Shown one piece after another: positions 22,382 through 30,289 of a stretch of 32,344 nucleotides of DNA; position 1 is the first letter of the stretch; every line of letters starts with the position of its first letter. This stretch comes from Roseateles toxinivorans. GTDB lineage: Bacteria > Pseudomonadota > Gammaproteobacteria > Burkholderiales > Burkholderiaceae_C. The DNA is taken from NCBI GenBank assembly GCA_945898095.1, contig CAMDHE010000052.1, positions 1 to 32,344 on the forward strand, read 5' to 3'. Below the pieces are notes generated by a model. It saw only the letters and a program-made list of their open reading frames with translations. It did no database searches and was not told the DNA's origin. The position numbers and the translations under genes are program-made.

Positions 22382-23209
22382 ATGCCTGAACTGCCTGAAG
22401 TCGAAGTCACCCGCCGCAGCTTTGCCGATGCGATTGAGGGTGCAACAGTCCTGCAAGCAAGGCTTGGCAAGCCGCTGCGCTGGCCGATCGGACTGCCATG
22501 CGCGAGCCTGATCGGTGGCCGGATCGGCGCGGTGACGCGGCGGGGCAAGTACCTTTGGCTGCCGATTTCCAAGCCCGAGGCGACCGGCGGCCTGCTGCTG
22601 CATCTGGGCATGTCGGGGTCGCTGGCATTCACGGCTGGCGGCAATTCACCTGGGCCGCATGACCATTTTGATCTGCAGACTGATCGAGGCCTGCTGCGCC
22701 TGACCGACCCGCGCCGCTTTGGTGCCGTGGTCTGGTCGAAGGCGCTCACGGTTGCTCCGGCGGCCAAGCTGCTGGCCGGATTGGGGATCGAGCCTTTCGA
22801 CCCCCGATTCGATGGCACTCATCTGCATGCCGGCTTCAGCGGCCGCCGCGTGGCAGTCAAGCTGGCGCTGCTGGCCGGCAATATCGTCGTCGGCGCCGGC
22901 AATATCTACGCTTGCGAAGCGCTGTTTCTGGCCGGCATTGACCCACGTCTGCCGGCGGCGCGCTTGAGTCGGCCGCGCGCCGAGAGGCTGGCGCAAGCGG
23001 TTCGCGGTGTGCTTGGCGACGCGCTGGCTGCAGGCGGCACAACCTTGCGCGATTTCCGCGATGCCCATGGCGTGGCCGGCAGCTTCCAGATGCAGGCCAG
23101 GGTCTATGGCCGCGAGGGCCAGCCCTGCCTGGTCTGCTCCAAGCCGATCAAGCGCATCACCCAGGGTCAACGTTCGACATTTTTCTGTTCTTCATGTCAA
23201 AAGAAATAA
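22382..23209 (+). CDS. mutM: Formamidopyrimidine-DNA glycosylase
   Basis: This 275-residue bifunctional DNA glycosylase/AP lyase removes 8-oxoguanine and formamidopyrimidines. The N-terminal 'PELPEVE' holds the catalytic Pro2 and Glu3, and Lys56 in 'RRGKYL' matches the conserved catalytic Lys. The helix-two-turn-helix region includes '[17 protein letters not shown]'. The C-terminal zinc finger is Cys249, Cys252, Cys269 and Cys272. All catalytic residues are intact. The ATG at 22382 must be used because Pro2 has to follow the initiator Met. It overlaps mutY by 16 bases, linking two 8-oxoG repair enzymes. Confidence 0.96.
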   Translation: MPELPEVEVTRRSFADAIEGATVLQARLGKPLRWPIGLPCASLIGGRIGAVTRRGKYLWLPISKPEATGGLLLHLGMSGSLAFTAGGNSPGPHDHFDLQTDRGLLRLTDPRRFGAVVWSKALTVAPAAKLLAGLGIEPFDPRFDGTHLHAGFSGRRVAVKLALLAGNIVVGAGNIYACEALFLAGIDPRLPAARLSRPRAERLAQAVRGVLGDALAAGGTTLRDFRDAHGVAGSFQMQARVYGREGQPCLVCSKPIKRITQGQRSTFFCSSCQKK

Positions 23210-24216
23210 GCCTGCCGCTGCAGTTCGCGCCGCTGCTGGTGGCCTGGCAAAAGCAGCATGGCCGGCATCAGCTGCCCTGGCAGAACACCCGCGACCCTTA
23301 CCGGGTCTGGTTGTCGGAAATCATGTTGCAGCAGACCCAGGTGGCGACGGTGCTGGGCTATTACCAGCGCTTTCTGGAGCGTTTCCCGGCAGTTGCTGAC
23401 CTGGCTGCAGCCTCGCTTGACGAGGTGCTGGCGCTATGGGCAGGCCTGGGCTATTACAGCCGGGCGCGCAATCTGCATGCCTGTGCCCAGGCGGTGGTGC
23501 GGCTGCCCGGCGGGCAATTCCCGCGCCATTCGACCGAACTGCAACTGCTGCCCGGCATCGGCCGCTCGACCGCTGCTGCGATTGCGGCTTTTTGCTTCGG
23601 CGAGCGGGTGGCGATTCTCGACGGCAATGTCAAACGGGTGCTGGGCAGGTTGCTTGCTTTCGACGGCGATCTGGCCAGCAGCGCGCAGGAACGCCAACTT
23701 TGGCTGCACGCGACGGCCTTGCTGCCCGAGCGTGACATCGAGCGCTATACCCAGGGCGTGATGGACCTCGGTGCGACGCTCTGCACAGCGCGTTCGCCGC
23801 AATGCCTGCTTTGCCCCGTCAACGAGCTTTGTGCCGGCCGCAGCGAGCCCGGCCGCTATCCGGTGAAGACCCGCAAGCTCAAACGCGGGCAGCGTGAAAA
23901 CTGGTGGCTATGGCTTGAACACCAAGGTCGGGTATTGCTGCAGCAGCGCCCCGCCACCGGCGTCTGGGCCGGGCTCTGGAGCCTGCCGCTATACGACGAC
24001 CTGGCGACCCTGAAGCTGGCCGCCAAAGAACTGGATGCACAGCTCGAGGTGATGCCGCAGATCAAGCATGCGCTGACCCATTTCGACTGGCTGCTGCATA
24101 CCCAGCGGGCCGAAATTTCACAGGATCCGCTGCTGGCGCCGGCCGGCGTCTGGGTCGCACGCGAGCAACTGGCCGATTACGCCCTGCCGGCACCATTGAA
24201 AAAGATGATCGCTTGA
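23194..24216 (+). CDS. mutY: Adenine DNA glycosylase
   Basis: This 340-residue glycosylase removes A mispaired with 8-oxoG. 'SEIMLQQT' (41-48) holds catalytic Glu42, the helix-hairpin-helix is 'LPGIGRSTA' (119-127), and Asp143 in 'ILDGN' is the second catalytic residue. The [4Fe-4S] cluster cysteines are Cys197, Cys204, Cys207 and Cys213. A Nudix-like C-terminal domain for 8-oxoG recognition follows ('[10 protein letters not shown]', 'HALTHFDW'). It begins inside the mutM end (16-base overlap), so translation is probably coupled. Length is normal. Confidence 0.96.
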   Translation: MSKEISLPLQFAPLLVAWQKQHGRHQLPWQNTRDPYRVWLSEIMLQQTQVATVLGYYQRFLERFPAVADLAAASLDEVLALWAGLGYYSRARNLHACAQAVVRLPGGQFPRHSTELQLLPGIGRSTAAAIAAFCFGERVAILDGNVKRVLGRLLAFDGDLASSAQERQLWLHATALLPERDIERYTQGVMDLGATLCTARSPQCLLCPVNELCAGRSEPGRYPVKTRKLKRGQRENWWLWLEHQGRVLLQQRPATGVWAGLWSLPLYDDLATLKLAAKELDAQLEVMPQIKHALTHFDWLLHTQRAEISQDPLLAPAGVWVAREQLADYALPAPLKKMIA

Positions 24217-24234
24217 GGTTTGCAGTGGCAAACC
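24217..24234. terminator. Hairpin between convergent mutY and nitrilase-like gene
   Basis: A perfect seven-base stem, GGTTTGC (24217-24223) and GCAAACC (24228-24234), with a four-base loop, begins right at the mutY stop. It can serve both directions, but no T-run follows on either side. Confidence 0.5.
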
Positions 24235-24241
24235 GGCCGCA

Positions 24242-25303
24242 TCATTCGCCGGCGATGACTCCGCTGGAGGTCAGCATGTCGATGGTCTTGCGCTGCGTCC
24301 CCATGAAATGGGCGCGCTCCTTGACCTCGGGCTGGCCCTGTTGATCGAGCATATTGTTGGGCGGGTAGATGCTGCCGGCGTAGGTGGCAGCAAACAGTTC
24401 GAGCCGCTGGCGCGCGAGCATATTGCCCATGCCGGGTTTGCGGCGATGGCGGCGCAGGGCGCCGATGTCGATCGTTGCATTGGCCACCATCGATTCGCCG
24501 TTGCCGGCCTCGGCGCGCACTTCGCCAAGATAGTCAACGATCTTGGACATGCCGTCGACCGAATTGCCCGGGATGTCGTTGTCGAGGATGCCGGCCGAAT
24601 TGGCCGAAATCAGCCAGGCAGAATTTTCAAAGGCACGCGCCCGCTTGGCCACATCTTTTGGGGTCAGCCGCGGGCTGCCGGTCTCGCTCGATGAATGCAG
24701 CAGCACTTCGGCGCCGCGCAGGGCCAGGGTGCGGGAAATCTCGGGGTAGAGAATTTCCTCCGAAGCCACGCAGGCCAGCCGGCCCAAGGGGGTGTCGGCG
24801 ACCGGATAAACACCGTCCAGGCCGTAGATCTGCAGATAGCGATCCCAAAGATCATGTGGTGTCGGCGCGAACATCGAGACCAGCCGCCGGTAGCGCAGCA
24901 AGGTCTTGCCGCTGTCGTCGATGATGAAACTGGTCTGGAAATACAGGCCCGGGAAATGCTCATCGGTCTCGTAGGCATTGCCCGAGAAATAGATGCCGGC
25001 ATCGCGGCACATCTCTCCCATCCGCTCATATTCGGGGCCATAAGGCGCAATCGCCGCCTTCGCTGCCCAGCCCGGCAGCGAGTCGCCGAGCGGGTAGCTT
25101 GTCAGGAAATATTCGGGTGCGACGACCAAGCGCAGATCGGGGCCGATGAAAGCCTTGCTGCCGAGCACTTGACGGTGGACCCGGGCGATGTTGTTCATCA
25201 TCCGCTCGCGCGTTTCGGCGGTGCTGGTGCAGCGGTTCACGGCATGGCAAGTGGTCTGCAATGCCAGGGCCTGGTAGCTTGTGGGGTTCATGGCGGTTCC
25301 CAT
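24242..25303 (-). CDS. Nitrilase-superfamily protein with substituted catalytic residues
   Basis: This 353-residue protein has the carbon-nitrogen hydrolase fold. Glu64 in 'APEYFLTSY' matches the first triad residue. The usual catalytic Lys position is Arg140 in 'RYRRLV', and the position of the catalytic Cys is Ser181 in 'CVASEEILYPEISR', with a Cys three residues earlier. The rest of the strand 'YPEISRTLALRGAEVLL' is standard. Thus two of three triad residues differ, and it may be a pseudoenzyme or use another chemistry. The ATG at 25303 shares one base with the stop of the membrane-protein gene, which indicates coupling; the ATG at 25291 is an alternative start. No signal peptide is seen. 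Substrate unknown. Confidence 0.75.
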   Translation of the reverse strand: MGTAMNPTSYQALALQTTCHAVNRCTSTAETRERMMNNIARVHRQVLGSKAFIGPDLRLVVAPEYFLTSYPLGDSLPGWAAKAAIAPYGPEYERMGEMCRDAGIYFSGNAYETDEHFPGLYFQTSFIIDDSGKTLLRYRRLVSMFAPTPHDLWDRYLQIYGLDGVYPVADTPLGRLACVASEEILYPEISRTLALRGAEVLLHSSSETGSPRLTPKDVAKRARAFENSAWLISANSAGILDNDIPGNSVDGMSKIVDYLGEVRAEAGNGESMVANATIDIGALRRHRRKPGMGNMLARQRLELFAATYAGSIYPPNNMLDQQGQPEVKERAHFMGTQRKTIDMLTSSGVIAGE

Positions 25304-25983
25304 CAGAATGGCTTGACTGCGCCGAAGTACGCAACCGTGGCGATCGCGACCCAGTAGACATAGGCGATGCCGCGGCCGAAGCGGATCGACTTGTCCAGCG
25401 TTGCTTCAACGGTAGGGTTCGGCCCTTGCGCGAGGATGCGGAACATCGTCGTCCACTCGCGCATGATGAAGCGCAGCTTCAGCCCGATGATCAATGTGAA
25501 ACCATAGACGATGACTTTCGCCGAGTACCAGCGCTGGCCTGGGTCAGCCGCCAGCGGGCCATATCCCAGCAGCGATGCAATGCCGACGATGAACAACAGC
25601 GGAATCACGACGAAGCGGATGCGCTCGTCCAGTTTCGTCAGCTTCAGGCCGCGGTCGGTATCGCGGTGCAGGAAAGCGGACCAGCACAGCGCCAGCCAGC
25701 CGGCGAAGACGATCCACATACCGGTCAGCCAGGCACCACCGAGTGGCTGTATTCCCCACAGATAGCCCATGTGCAGGCCCAGCGGCAGCAGCATGATGAT
25801 GCCGGTGCGCGCCAGGATGTCGATCCGGTAGGCGGTTTCCATATGGCGCCGGCGCTCTTCCAGCGAGAGCTTGAAATTGATGACGTTGTAGCTGGTCTGG
25901 AATACCCCCCATTCGCCGCCGAGCCAGTAAACCATCGCGAGAATGTGCAGCCAGCGCAGCACGGCCAGTTCGTTGAATTCCAT
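25303..25983 (-). CDS. Multi-pass membrane protein, CopD/DUF2269-like
   Basis: This 226-residue integral membrane protein has about six hydrophobic helices. The start 'LRWLHILAMVYWLGGEWG' with a membrane-embedded His resembles the first helix of CopD-like or haem-binding DUF2269-like proteins, and other His residues occur ('LGLHMGYLWG', 'AFLHRD'). These could bind copper or haem; this is inference. AAGGA eight bases upstream supports the ATG at 25983. Its stop overlaps the start of the nitrilase-like gene by one base, so the two products may form a functional pair. The exact family is not certain. Confidence 0.7.
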   Translation of the reverse strand: MEFNELAVLRWLHILAMVYWLGGEWGVFQTSYNVINFKLSLEERRRHMETAYRIDILARTGIIMLLPLGLHMGYLWGIQPLGGAWLTGMWIVFAGWLALCWSAFLHRDTDRGLKLTKLDERIRFVVIPLLFIVGIASLLGYGPLAADPGQRWYSAKVIVYGFTLIIGLKLRFIMREWTTMFRILAQGPNPTVEATLDKSIRFGRGIAYVYWVAIATVAYFGAVKPF

Positions 25984-26113
25984 TGATCCGTTCCTTGTTT
26001 CAAAGTTGAAGCGGGGGCATGCTGCTTGCATCAACAGCAATGTCAACCCCGGGAAGGCAAGTCCTGTGCCAATGCAAGCCAGCTGGCCTTGCAGGGCCGC
26101 GCAGCCTCAGCTT

Positions 26114-26161
26114 GCGTTTCATCACGACCCGGCTATGTTTCAGGAACAATCCATGAAACGC
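26114..26161 (-). repeat. Perfect 9-bp inverted repeat after the VOC gene
   Basis: GCGTTTCAT (26114-26122) and ATGAAACGC (26153-26161) are exact inverted copies, 30 bases apart. An inner GTTTCA (26137-26142) can compete for the same partner, so two alternative hairpins are possible. The site lies 19 bases beyond the VOC stop (minus strand) and about 130 bases before the membrane-protein start. It could be a terminator or a two-state RNA element. Confidence 0.4.
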
Positions 26162-26179
26162 GATTGGGTGCTGGTGCAA

Positions 26180-26749
26180 CTAGTTGGCCGGCATGCTGGC
26201 TGGCGCACCCAGCAGTTGATTCAGCTCGATGAAGTTGCCGTCGGCATCCCAGACCGAGCTGAACATGACCGGGATCACGCCGCCTGCGGGTGAGGGGTAT
26301 TCGACCCGGATCGGCTTGCTGTCGACCTTGATATGCGGCGTGGCCTCGATGCTGGCCCAGCGCTTGCCGAGGTCGGCCACATTGATGACCAGGATTGACT
26401 GGCCGACGCTTGCTCTGGCGTAGGCCGGAGCCGGCACCGCGACCTGATTGAGGCGCTGCATAAGCCCCAGCGCACCGATGAAACTGTCGTTGGCACGCAG
26501 CAGCACCAGGCGCAAGGTGGGGGCGATTGCCTTGCCGCCAGCATCTGTGCCGCCGCCGATCAATTGGTCATAAATGACTTTGAGGCCGAGCGCGTCCCGG
26601 TAGAGCGGCAGCGATTTCTCGATGTCGCGCACGACGAAGGTGGTGCGCCGAATGTCGACCGGACCGCGCTCGGAAATGGGCACAGGTTCGGCCAGCAAGG
26701 TGGCGGGCAGCAGCAAGGCTGTCAAGCAGGCTAGCAAGCGCTTGAGCAT
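26180..26749 (-). CDS. Exported VOC (glyoxalase/dioxygenase-fold) protein
   Basis: This 189-residue protein has a signal peptide (1-20, ending 'TLLA') followed by a vicinal-oxygen-chelate domain: 'VDIRRTTFVVRDIEKSLPLY' (31-50), 'LGLKVIYD', and a closing 'DADGNFIELNQ' whose Glu is the usual metal ligand. VOC proteins include glyoxalases, ring-cleavage dioxygenases and binding proteins; most are cytoplasmic, so an exported one is unusual. A good AGGAG six bases upstream supports the ATG at 26749. It is divergent from the DUF1838 gene. Reaction unknown. Confidence 0.78.
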   Translation of the reverse strand: MLKRLLACLTALLLPATLLAEPVPISERGPVDIRRTTFVVRDIEKSLPLYRDALGLKVIYDQLIGGGTDAGGKAIAPTLRLVLLRANDSFIGALGLMQRLNQVAVPAPAYARASVGQSILVINVADLGKRWASIEATPHIKVDSKPIRVEYPSPAGGVIPVMFSSVWDADGNFIELNQLLGAPASMPAN

Positions 26750-26905
26750 CGGTTCTCCTAGGTTCTTGATGGGTGGGAAGGGGTTAGGACGATCAAACCC
26801 TTGTGTCCGGCAAAGAGTAGCTGATAACATCGGCCCGGAGCAAAGTTGTACGGACAATTTTTTCAAAAACCGTTTTATACCCATCGACAGAATCTGGAGC
26901 ATCGG
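26750..26905. promoter_or_regulatory. Divergent control region between VOC and DUF1838 genes
   Basis: This 156-base gap must hold two divergent promoters. It includes an imperfect palindrome TTGTACGGACAA (26846-26857) and a T/A-rich patch (26858-26878) likely to contain the -10 of the DUF1838 gene. The palindrome may be a repressor site; no regulator gene is nearby to test this. Confidence 0.35.
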
Positions 26906-27778
26906 ATGTCTTTTCAAATCAATCGCCTGACCCTCTTGCTGACAATTGCCTGCTGCCTGACAGCACCGGCGGCGGCGCTCGACACCAGCTCCGGTGCCGG
27001 TCAGCTCGAGACTTTCATGCGCATGCGCGGCAGCAGTGACGGCAGCGATGTGTTCGCCAATTGGTGGGTCACCATCTTCGCCGTAATGCCTGGCGAGCGA
27101 CCGCGTCCGATCCTCAGGCTCGACGGCTACAACGTCGGGCATTTCGCCAAAATGCCCGATGGTGGCGCAGAGCTGATCACGCGTGAGGTGGCCTATTACA
27201 GAGACCTCGCCAGCGGCGAAATCATCAGCGAATGGGCGAATCCATTCACCAACCAGAAGAACAAGGTGCTGCAGGTCGCCAACGATCCGGTCAACTCGCG
27301 CTTTCCAGCGCCCAAGCCCGGCGAAGCCGGCCGCCTGCCCTTCATGGTCAACGGCGACAACGTGTTCCTGCGCCTGGACATTCCGCTGGCCTATCCGAAT
27401 GCCTTGCAGCCGGCAGAATACCCGGCCGAGTCGACCGGTCCGACCTACCTCGCGTCCGAGCATTTCATCTTCTTCTCGCGGGTCTCGGAACTCGATGCCG
27501 ACAAGTCGCCTTCGGTGCCGCTGACCTATAGCTGGACCCGCACCGGCCCCTGGTTGCCCTGGATGAAGATGGGCACAAGGGCTGGCTATCTGCTCTACAG
27601 CGGGCATGGCAAGAAGTTCGCCAGGTTCGAAGATCTGCCGACCGATGTGCAGGAGTACACGCGCAAGAACTACCCGCTATACATGAGCTCGCCGCGCAGC
27701 TATGCCACGCCGAACGAGACCAGCTGGACCTATTACAAGAAAAAAGCGGTCGAGGCGGCTGCCTCAGGCCCGAAGTAA
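26906..27778 (+). CDS. Exported DUF1838-family protein
   Basis: This 290-residue protein has a signal peptide (core 'LTLLLTIACCLTAPAAA'). The mature part matches the DUF1838 pattern as I remember it: 'LRLDGYNVGHFAKMPDGG', 'EVAYYRDLASGEIISEWANPFT', 'WTRTGPWLPWMKMG', and a Trp/Tyr-rich end. Its function is not established. GGAG seven bases before the ATG at 26906 sets the start; the frame extends further upstream but without a signal peptide. It ends seven bases before the convergent CoA-transferase. Its setting among acyl-CoA genes suggests a role in uptake or first processing of an unusual carbon source; this is inference. Confidence 0.75.
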   Translation: MSFQINRLTLLLTIACCLTAPAAALDTSSGAGQLETFMRMRGSSDGSDVFANWWVTIFAVMPGERPRPILRLDGYNVGHFAKMPDGGAELITREVAYYRDLASGEIISEWANPFTNQKNKVLQVANDPVNSRFPAPKPGEAGRLPFMVNGDNVFLRLDIPLAYPNALQPAEYPAESTGPTYLASEHFIFFSRVSELDADKSPSVPLTYSWTRTGPWLPWMKMGTRAGYLLYSGHGKKFARFEDLPTDVQEYTRKNYPLYMSSPRSYATPNETSWTYYKKKAVEAAASGPK

Positions 27779-27785
27779 CAGGCGT

Positions 27786-28946
27786 TCAGCCGATCGCCCC
27801 GCTTTGGCGCAGCGCGGCGATGCTGGCGTCGTCGTAGCCGATGTCGTGCAGCAGTTGGTCGGTCGATTGCCCGGGTTCATCGAGCCGGCCATGCAACTGG
27901 CCAGGTTCGTCGCTGAACTTGATCGGCAGGCCCAGATGTGGCTGGCCGGCCGGTTGTTCGACAAGCATGCCGCGGGCGGCGGCCTGAGCGCTGTGCACCG
28001 CCTCGTGCAAGTTGCGCACCGGCGCCCAGGCGATGTCCAGCGGCGTCAGAAATTGGGTCCATTGCTCGAGCGTGCGCTGCGCAAAACTTTGCCGCAAAAA
28101 GGCTCTGACCGGCTCATGAGCCTTGCCTGGCGGCAGCAGGGCGGTCTCGATCAGATCAGGCCGCCCCAGCGCGCCAAGCAGGGCCTGGACAAATTTATGT
28201 TCGCCGCCACCCAGGGTCAGATGGGCGCCATCGGCGGTGGCGTAGATGCCGTAAAAGGACGAACCACCCCAGCTGCGTTCGTCGCGCACCTGCGCCGCCC
28301 GGCCTTCGGCGAATACCGGGCCCATGACGTTGGGCGTCCAGGCCAGCAGCGAGTCGTACATCGCGATGTCAAGATAGTCGCCGCGCCCGGTCTGTTCGCG
28401 GCGCAGCAAGGCCATCAGGATGCCCGACAAGGCCATCAACGAGGCGGCCATATCGGCTGCAGGCAGGCCCGGCATTGCCGGTTGGCCATCGGCGCCGAGG
28501 TTGACCGAAAGCAGGCCCGCCTCGGCCTGCACAGCCAGGTCATGGGCGGGGCTTTGCGACAGCGGGCCATGCTGGCCGAAAGCCGAGATCGAGCAGTAGA
28601 CGATGCGGGGATTGATTGCGCTGACCGCCGCGTAGCCGACGCCGAGCCGGTCGACGATGCCGGGGCGGAAAGCCTCGACGATCACGTCGGCATCTCTGGC
28701 CAGCGCCAGGAAGGCCGTCCTTGCCTCGGCTATCTTCAGGTTCAGCGTGATGCAGCGTTTGTTGCGATGGGTATTGCGAAACCAGACGCTGTGACCATTT
28801 TGACGCAGGCCGACGCTGCGTACCGGTTCGCCCTGCGGGGGTTCGATCTTGATCACGTCGGCGCCATGGTCGGCCATCATCATCGTCAGATGCGGACCGG
28901 GCAGGAACAGCGAGAGATCGAGGACTTTCAGGCCTTCCAGTTTCAT
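27786..28946 (-). CDS. CaiB/BaiF family (class III) CoA-transferase
   Basis: This 386-residue enzyme moves CoA between organic acids. The N-terminal 'GLKVLDLSLFLPGPHLTMMMADHGADVIKIE' pattern is typical, and catalytic Asp136 lies in 'PAHDLAVQAEAG'. Other family motifs are 'VIVEAFRPG' (88-96), 'GRGDYLDIAMYDS' and 'APVRNL'. Length is normal. The ATG overlaps the amidase stop by four bases, so it ends a tightly coupled operon. The acid substrate is unknown. Confidence 0.9.
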   Translation of the reverse strand: MKLEGLKVLDLSLFLPGPHLTMMMADHGADVIKIEPPQGEPVRSVGLRQNGHSVWFRNTHRNKRCITLNLKIAEARTAFLALARDADVIVEAFRPGIVDRLGVGYAAVSAINPRIVYCSISAFGQHGPLSQSPAHDLAVQAEAGLLSVNLGADGQPAMPGLPAADMAASLMALSGILMALLRREQTGRGDYLDIAMYDSLLAWTPNVMGPVFAEGRAAQVRDERSWGGSSFYGIYATADGAHLTLGGGEHKFVQALLGALGRPDLIETALLPPGKAHEPVRAFLRQSFAQRTLEQWTQFLTPLDIAWAPVRNLHEAVHSAQAAARGMLVEQPAGQPHLGLPIKFSDEPGQLHGRLDEPGQSTDQLLHDIGYDDASIAALRQSGAIG

Positions 28947-30280
28947 CGGGTGCAGATCCCTTGCAGATCGAGCGCCAGCAAGGTGGCTTCGGCCCCGGCC
29001 GGCGCGATACATTGAAGCCCGGCAGGCAAGGCACCAGCCGCGCAGGGTAGCGGCAAACTCAGCGCCGGTATGCCCGCCATATTGGCGATGCTGGTGAAGT
29101 CAGCCTGGTTGGCTGGCACCGGGTCAGCGAAGGAAAAAGCGGTCTGCGGGGCAGTCGGCAGCAGCATCACATCGCCATGGCTGAACCAGCGTGCCACCTC
29201 GATATGCGAAGCCGCGACCACGCGAGCCGCGGCTGCATAGGCGCTGGCCGGCTGCTTTTCGCCGAACTTCAGGAACCGCGCCAGTTGGGCCGAGAACAGC
29301 TGCGGCTGCAGTTCCCAATCCTGCTGATGCTCGACCAGCAGATCGGCCTCAACGATCAACAGTCCGGCGCGCCTGGCGCGGCCGAAGTCATAGCTGCCGA
29401 TGGCGATCTCGGTCACCGGCTGGCCCCTGTCGCGCAAGGCCTGGATTGCTTGTCGGTAGGCCGCAGTGACCTCCGGCGTGGTGCCCAGCTGTTCGACATC
29501 GCTCGCCGCTACCCAACGCGGCGATGACAAGGCGTGCAGATCGGGCAGGTCACGCGCATCAGCGCAGCCGGCATCGAATGCCGAGATGACCGGCAGCACC
29601 AGTTGCAGATCGCGCTGCGAGCGCAGGATAGGCCCGATATGGTCCAGCATCGGACTGCAAGCGACCGAGCCTGCGGTTGAAATCCGGCCATAGCTGGCCT
29701 TGAATCCGACCACGCCGCAATAGGCCGCCGGGATCCGCACTGAGCCCATCGTGTCGCTGCCCAGCGCCAAGGCGCAAAGACCGGCGGCGACCGCACAGGC
29801 CGAACCGCCGCTGGAACCCCCGGGCGTGTAACCATCGCGCAACGGGTTCTCACAGCGACCGAAATGCGGGTTGTCGTTGGTGGCTCCCAGCGCGGCCTCA
29901 TGCATATTCAGCTTGCCCAGGATCACCATGCCGGCCGCGCGCAGCCGCTGCACGACGAAGGCATCGATGCTGGCGAGCCGGCCGCGTCGGGTCGCCATGC
30001 CGGCGCTGGTCGGCATGCCGGCGACATCGATGTTGTCCTTGACAGCCAGCGTCAGCCCGTCGAGCGGACCCAGGATCCGTTTTTTGGCGCGGCGCGCATC
30101 GCTCTGCCTTGCCGCGAGCAGCGCAGCCGGTGCGTCGAGATGGATGAAGGCATTCAGATGCGGCTGGCTGGCGGCGATGGCGGCCAGCGCGGCCGCAGTC
30201 AGTTCAGCGCTGCTGCATTGGCCACGCGCGAGCGCTTGCGACTGCGCGCTCAGGTCCTGCATCAGCAAGGCTTTGATCAT
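28943..30280 (-). CDS. Amidase (amidase-signature family)
   Basis: This 445-residue amidase-signature enzyme has the Ser-cisSer-Lys triad: Lys81 in 'AVKDN', Ser156/157 in 'GGSSGGS' and nucleophile Ser180 in 'GSDTMGSVR'. These enzymes hydrolyse amides or esters; the closest subfamily cannot be fixed. The ATG at 30280 follows GAGG seven bases upstream and is preferred over an adjacent GTG. It begins nine bases after the ligase stop and overlaps the CoA-transferase start. In context it may release an acid or ammonia from the pathway substrate. Confidence 0.9.
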   Translation of the reverse strand: MIKALLMQDLSAQSQALARGQCSSAELTAAALAAIAASQPHLNAFIHLDAPAALLAARQSDARRAKKRILGPLDGLTLAVKDNIDVAGMPTSAGMATRRGRLASIDAFVVQRLRAAGMVILGKLNMHEAALGATNDNPHFGRCENPLRDGYTPGGSSGGSACAVAAGLCALALGSDTMGSVRIPAAYCGVVGFKASYGRISTAGSVACSPMLDHIGPILRSQRDLQLVLPVISAFDAGCADARDLPDLHALSSPRWVAASDVEQLGTTPEVTAAYRQAIQALRDRGQPVTEIAIGSYDFGRARRAGLLIVEADLLVEHQQDWELQPQLFSAQLARFLKFGEKQPASAYAAAARVVAASHIEVARWFSHGDVMLLPTAPQTAFSFADPVPANQADFTSIANMAGIPALSLPLPCAAGALPAGLQCIAPAGAEATLLALDLQGICTR

Positions 30281-30289
30281 CACCGGGCC

